In this document: positions 15,519 through 18,258 of the stretch, in pieces
Position numbering within the stretch: the stretch's first letter is position 1
Layout: each line of letters opens with the position of its first letter
Assembly (NCBI RefSeq): GCF_000720175.1
Contig: NZ_JOIX01000116.1
Coordinates: 1 to 18,258, forward strand
Direction of reading: 5' to 3'
Origin: Streptomyces sp. NRRL S-337
GTDB taxonomy: Bacteria; Actinomycetota; Actinomycetes; Streptomycetales; Streptomycetaceae
DNA: 18,258 nucleotides
Program-made: the position numbers and the translations under genes
Notes under the pieces: model-generated
Database searches by the model: none
What the model was told of the DNA's origin: nothing
Seen by the model: the letters and a program-made list of their open reading frames with translations, nothing else

Positions 15519-17891
15519 ATGTCCGAGACAGTCCTCGACCCTGTCGTACCCCGCTTCAGCATCATCGTGCCCGTCTTCAGAGTGCAGGGCTTCCTGCGCG
15601 AGTGCATGGACTCGGTGCTGGCGCAGGACTTCACGGACTTCGAGGTGATCGCCGTCGACGACTGCTCACCGGACCGCAGTGGCGCCATCCTCGACGAGTA
15701 CGCCGCCCGCGACGAGCGCGTGCAGGTCCTGCACCTGCCGGAGAACGTGGGCCTCGGCCTGGCCCGCAACGCCGGCCTGGAAAAGATCCGCGGTGAGTAC
15801 GTCCTCTTCCTCGACAGCGACGACACCCTCACCCCCGGCGCGCTCGGTGCGCTGGCGGAGCGGCTGGACGCCACCGGCAGCCCGGAGATCCTGATCTTCG
15901 ACTACGCCCGGACCTACTGGGACGGCTCGGTCCGCCGCAACCTCCTCGCCGACCGGCTCGACGAGTCCGGCGCCCCCAGCTTCACCCTCGCCGAGCGCCC
16001 CGAGATCCTCGACCTGCTGCAGATCGTCTGGAACAAGGCCTACCGCCGCGACTTCGTCGAGGAGCACGGCTTCACCTTCCCGGTCGGCTACTACGAGGAC
16101 GCCCCCTGGACGTTCTGCACGCTGATCACCGCGAAGTCCATCGCGGTCCTCGACCGGGTCTGCCTGCACTACCGCCAGCGCCGGCAGGGCGGCAACATCC
16201 TGCGCACCACCAGCCGCAAGCACTTCGACGTCTTCGACCAGTACGAGCGGGTCTTCAGCTACCTCGACGCCCACCCGGAGCTGTCGCGCTGGCGCCCGCA
16301 CATGTTCCGCAAGATGATCGACCACTACCTGACGGTCCTGGACAAGCCGGGCCGGCTGCCGCAGAACGCCACCGCCGAGTTCTTCCACCGCGCCGCCCGC
16401 GACTACCGCCGGCGCCTGCCGGCCGGCTTCGTCCGCCCCGCCGGGGTGGCCGGCGGCAAGTACGCGCTGCTCGCCAAGGACGCCTACCCGGCGCTGGCCG
16501 GCCTCAAGGTCGCCGGCAAGGTGCAGCGCACGGTCCGCAAGCACGCCGGCAAGAAGGTCCGCCAGGCCAAGAAGAAGGCCATGGACCTGCGCTACCAGGC
16601 CCTGCTGCGGCAGCCGCTGGACGAGAACCTCGCGGTCTACTCCGCGTACTGGAACCGGCTGCCGGCCTGCAACCCGCTGGCGATCTACGAGAAGGCCAAG
16701 GAGCTCGCCCCGCACATCCACGGCGTGTGGGTCGTCAAGCAGCAGCTGGCCGACTCCGGCGAGATACCGGCCGGCGTCGACCACGTCGTGCTGAACTCGC
16801 CGCGCTACTGGGAGGTCATGGCCCGCGCCAAGTACCTCGTCAACAACGTGAACTTCGCGGACGGCGTGGTCAAGCGCGAGGGCCAGGTGCACCTCCAGAC
16901 CCACCACGGCACGCCGCTGAAGTCGATGGGCGTCGACCAGAAGCGCTATCCGGCCGCCGCCAAGGGCATGAGCTTCCGCAAGCTGCTGGCCCGCGCCGAC
17001 CGCTGGGACTACTCGCTCTCCTCCAACCAGCACACCACCGAGCAGTGGGAGCGCGTCTACCCCTGCAACTTCGAGTCGCTGGACGCCGGTTACCCCCGCA
17101 ACGACGTCTACTACCGGGCGAGCGCCCAGGACGTCCTGGACATCCGCGAGCGCCTGGGCGTCGCCCCCGGCAAGACCGCGATCCTGTACGCGCCGACCAT
17201 GCGCGACTACCAGGTCGGCTACGTGCCGCGGCTGGACCTGGAGAAGATCTCCCGCGAGCTCGGCGAGGACTTCGTCCTGCTGGTGCGCACCCACTACTTC
17301 TACGACCAGGACGCCCGCCTCCAGGAGCTCCAGGAGCGCGGCGCGATCATCGACGTCTCCGGCCACCCGGTCGTCGAGGAACTGTGCCTGGCCGCCGACG
17401 CCCTGGTCACCGACTACTCGTCGATCATGTTCGACTACGCCAACCTCGACCGGCCGATCATCAACTACACCGACGACTGGGACACCTACGTCCGCTCCCG
17501 CGGTGTCACCTTCGACCTGCTGTCGGGCAAGCCGGGCGACACCCCGGGCGTGCTCGCCACCACCGAGGACGAGCTGATCGACGCCTTCCGCAGCGGCCGC
17601 TGGGACGACGAGCGGGCCACCGAGCTGCGCGCCGCGTTCCGCGCGCGGTTCTGCCAGTGGGACGACGGGCACGCCGCCGAGCGCGTGGTCCGCCGGGTCT
17701 TCCTCGGCCAGGAAACGACCCCCGAGCCGCTGCCGCAGGAGGAGCGCACCGTGGCCCCGGCCCCCCGCACCGCGGCCGCCGCGGCCGGCCTGATCAAGCT
17801 CCCGGCCCCGCGCGCCGCGGCGGACGACGAGGTGACCGGGGCCGCCGCCTCGGGCACGTCGGACTCCTCGGGCGTCGAGCTGGCGGGCTGA
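15519..17891 (+). CDS. GT2 glycosyltransferase / CDP-glycerol glycerophosphotransferase fusion (teichoic acid polymerase-like)
   Basis: The 790-residue protein joins two complete enzymes. Residues 12-240 are a canonical GT2 domain: FSIIVPVF, VDDCS (D47-D48), the metal-binding D99-S-D-D and catalytic Y-E-D (E193-D194). A Lys/Arg-rich helix (about 328-360) probably contacts the membrane. Residues about 370-730 form a TagF-type CDP-glycerol glycerophosphotransferase domain with HHGTPLK (His463), RTH (His592) and TDYSS (631-635). Both halves look active, so one polypeptide could add a sugar and then glycerol phosphate, building a glycosyl-glycerol-phosphate chain at the inner membrane face. The tail (735-790) is Ala/Pro-rich and disordered. 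GAGGAG (15503-15508) is 10 nt before the ATG. The C-rich, C-ending codon use contrasts with the G-ending codons of the related gene at 379. It lacks that protein's long beta-rich linker, so the two are not simple duplicates. Confidence 0.93.
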   Translation: MSETVLDPVVPRFSIIVPVFRVQGFLRECMDSVLAQDFTDFEVIAVDDCSPDRSGAILDEYAARDERVQVLHLPENVGLGLARNAGLEKIRGEYVLFLDSDDTLTPGALGALAERLDATGSPEILIFDYARTYWDGSVRRNLLADRLDESGAPSFTLAERPEILDLLQIVWNKAYRRDFVEEHGFTFPVGYYEDAPWTFCTLITAKSIAVLDRVCLHYRQRRQGGNILRTTSRKHFDVFDQYERVFSYLDAHPELSRWRPHMFRKMIDHYLTVLDKPGRLPQNATAEFFHRAARDYRRRLPAGFVRPAGVAGGKYALLAKDAYPALAGLKVAGKVQRTVRKHAGKKVRQAKKKAMDLRYQALLRQPLDENLAVYSAYWNRLPACNPLAIYEKAKELAPHIHGVWVVKQQLADSGEIPAGVDHVVLNSPRYWEVMARAKYLVNNVNFADGVVKREGQVHLQTHHGTPLKSMGVDQKRYPAAAKGMSFRKLLARADRWDYSLSSNQHTTEQWERVYPCNFESLDAGYPRNDVYYRASAQDVLDIRERLGVAPGKTAILYAPTMRDYQVGYVPRLDLEKISRELGEDFVLLVRTHYFYDQDARLQELQERGAIIDVSGHPVVEELCLAADALVTDYSSIMFDYANLDRPIINYTDDWDTYVRSRGVTFDLLSGKPGDTPGVLATTEDELIDAFRSGRWDDERATELRAAFRARFCQWDDGHAAERVVRRVFLGQETTPEPLPQEERTVAPAPRTAAAAAGLIKLPAPRAAADDEVTGAAASGTSDSSGVELAG

Positions 17892-17917
17892 GCCCCCACC
17901 GGGACACCCGCGTAAGA

Positions 17918-17971
17918 ACGCACGCACACTGCCCCCGGCCGGACTTCCGGCCGGGGGCAGTGTGCGTGCGT
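17918..17971 (+). terminator. Perfect 26-bp terminator hairpin after the second polymerase
   Basis: The arms 17918-17943 and 17946-17971 are exactly complementary over 26 bp, leaving a CT apex (in practice a 4-nt loop with 25 bp). The core is CTGCCCCCGGCCGG. It starts 26 nt after the stop codon. There is no T-run, but the stem is long and GC-rich enough to act as an actinomycete terminator in either direction. Confidence 0.88.
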
Positions 17972-17974
17972 CAC

Positions 17975-18089
17975 GTGCGGGGCGCGCCGTGTCGCGTGCG
18001 GGCGCGCCCAGTCGCGTGCGGGCCGCGCCGTCTCTCGCGTGGGCCGCGCCGTGTCGCATGCGGGCCACGCCGTCGCGTGCGGGCGCCGG
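17975..18089 (+). repeat. Degenerate GC-rich tandem repeat, about 5.5 units of 19-23 bp
   Basis: Units begin at 17975, 17996, 18016, 18039, 18058 and 18077 (partial), lengths 21, 20, 23, 19 and 19. The shared form is GTGCGGGCCGCGCCGTGTCGC. Units vary by substitutions and small indels. The array starts 3 nt after the terminator stem. No spacers separate the units, so it is not a CRISPR array. No coding frame across it is credible. Confidence 0.75.
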
Positions 18090-18258
18090 AATACCGCCGC
18101 TCCCCTCACGGTTGTGGACCCACAGGGGGCCCTCGCGTCCCCTACGGGATCCGTTCGAACCCGCCCTAGTACTGCAACCGCATGTGGTGTGACCGTGTGG
18201 GCTGGGGCTCGTTGGTGTGACTGTGTGAGAAGTCGCTGACGGTTGAGCAGATCGAGTC
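18090..18258. other. Non-coding right edge with changed composition; possible mobile-element end
   Basis: No gene is supported here. Composition shifts from very GC-rich to G/T-rich with less GC after about 18160. The word CTAGTACTGCAACC (18166-18179) contains CTAG, rare in such genomes. A 15-nt direct repeat TGGTGTGAC(C/T)GTGTG occurs at 18185-18199 and 18213-18227. This could be the terminal region of an insertion sequence continuing past the window, but no transposase frame can be read in what is visible. Confidence 0.25.

Noticed and set aside
17975..18089. CRISPR array
   Set aside because: Units are contiguous, degenerate and lack spacers; no cas genes are present.

Overview
The window is very GC-rich (over 70% by eye), with G/C-ending codons, one-base and four-base gene overlaps, and purine-rich Shine-Dalgarno sites. 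This fits a Streptomyces-like actinomycete chromosome. Nearly all recognisable genes belong to the synthesis and decoration of an anionic wall glycopolymer of the teichoic acid type. No polymer initiation (TagO/TagA/TagB-like), export (TagGH-like) or wall-attachment (LCP) gene lies inside the window.

Layout, left to right. (1) A probable minus-strand gene start runs off the left edge (1-111). (2) A large plus-strand fusion of a family 2 glycosyltransferase (GT2), beta-rich linker and CDP-glycerol glycerophosphotransferase lies at 379-3936. Its GT2 half has lost several signature residues. (3) A plus-strand pair follows: a GT2 protein with a beta-rich C-terminus (4203-5858) and a UDP-glucose 4-epimerase, galE (5932-6909), which ends at a strong hairpin. 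(4) On the minus strand lie another GT2/beta-rich protein (7349-8908) and a small DUF1876 protein (7002-7280). (5) From an AT-rich divergent promoter region, a tightly coupled plus-strand operon encodes a YfhO-type GT-C membrane protein, a CsbB/DPM1-like polyprenyl-phosphate glycosyltransferase and a GtrA-type membrane protein (8990-13106). (6) A minus-strand Tat-exported PIG-L (LmbE-like) deacetylase with a C-terminal propeller-like region (13064-15271) overlaps the operon's 3' end by 43 bp. (7) A second, canonical GT2-CDP-glycerol glycerophosphotransferase fusion (15519-17891) is preceded by a 19-residue leader ORF buried in a hairpin, and followed by a perfect 26-bp terminator stem, a degenerate GC-rich tandem repeat, and a compositionally different right edge that may be the end of a mobile element.

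How the genes may work together (inference). The fusion enzymes would build a poly(glycosyl-glycerol-phosphate)-like main chain at the cytoplasmic membrane face from UDP-sugars and CDP-glycerol, with GalE supplying UDP-galactose or UDP-GalNAc. The CsbB-GtrA-YfhO trio matches the known three-component extracytoplasmic glycosylation machinery: make the lipid-P-sugar, flip it, transfer the sugar outside. The exported PIG-L protein could then de-N-acetylate sugars outside the cell, giving free amines. A cytoplasmic polymer made by fused enzymes and then glycosylated and deacetylated outside is the most interesting system-level reading of this locus.
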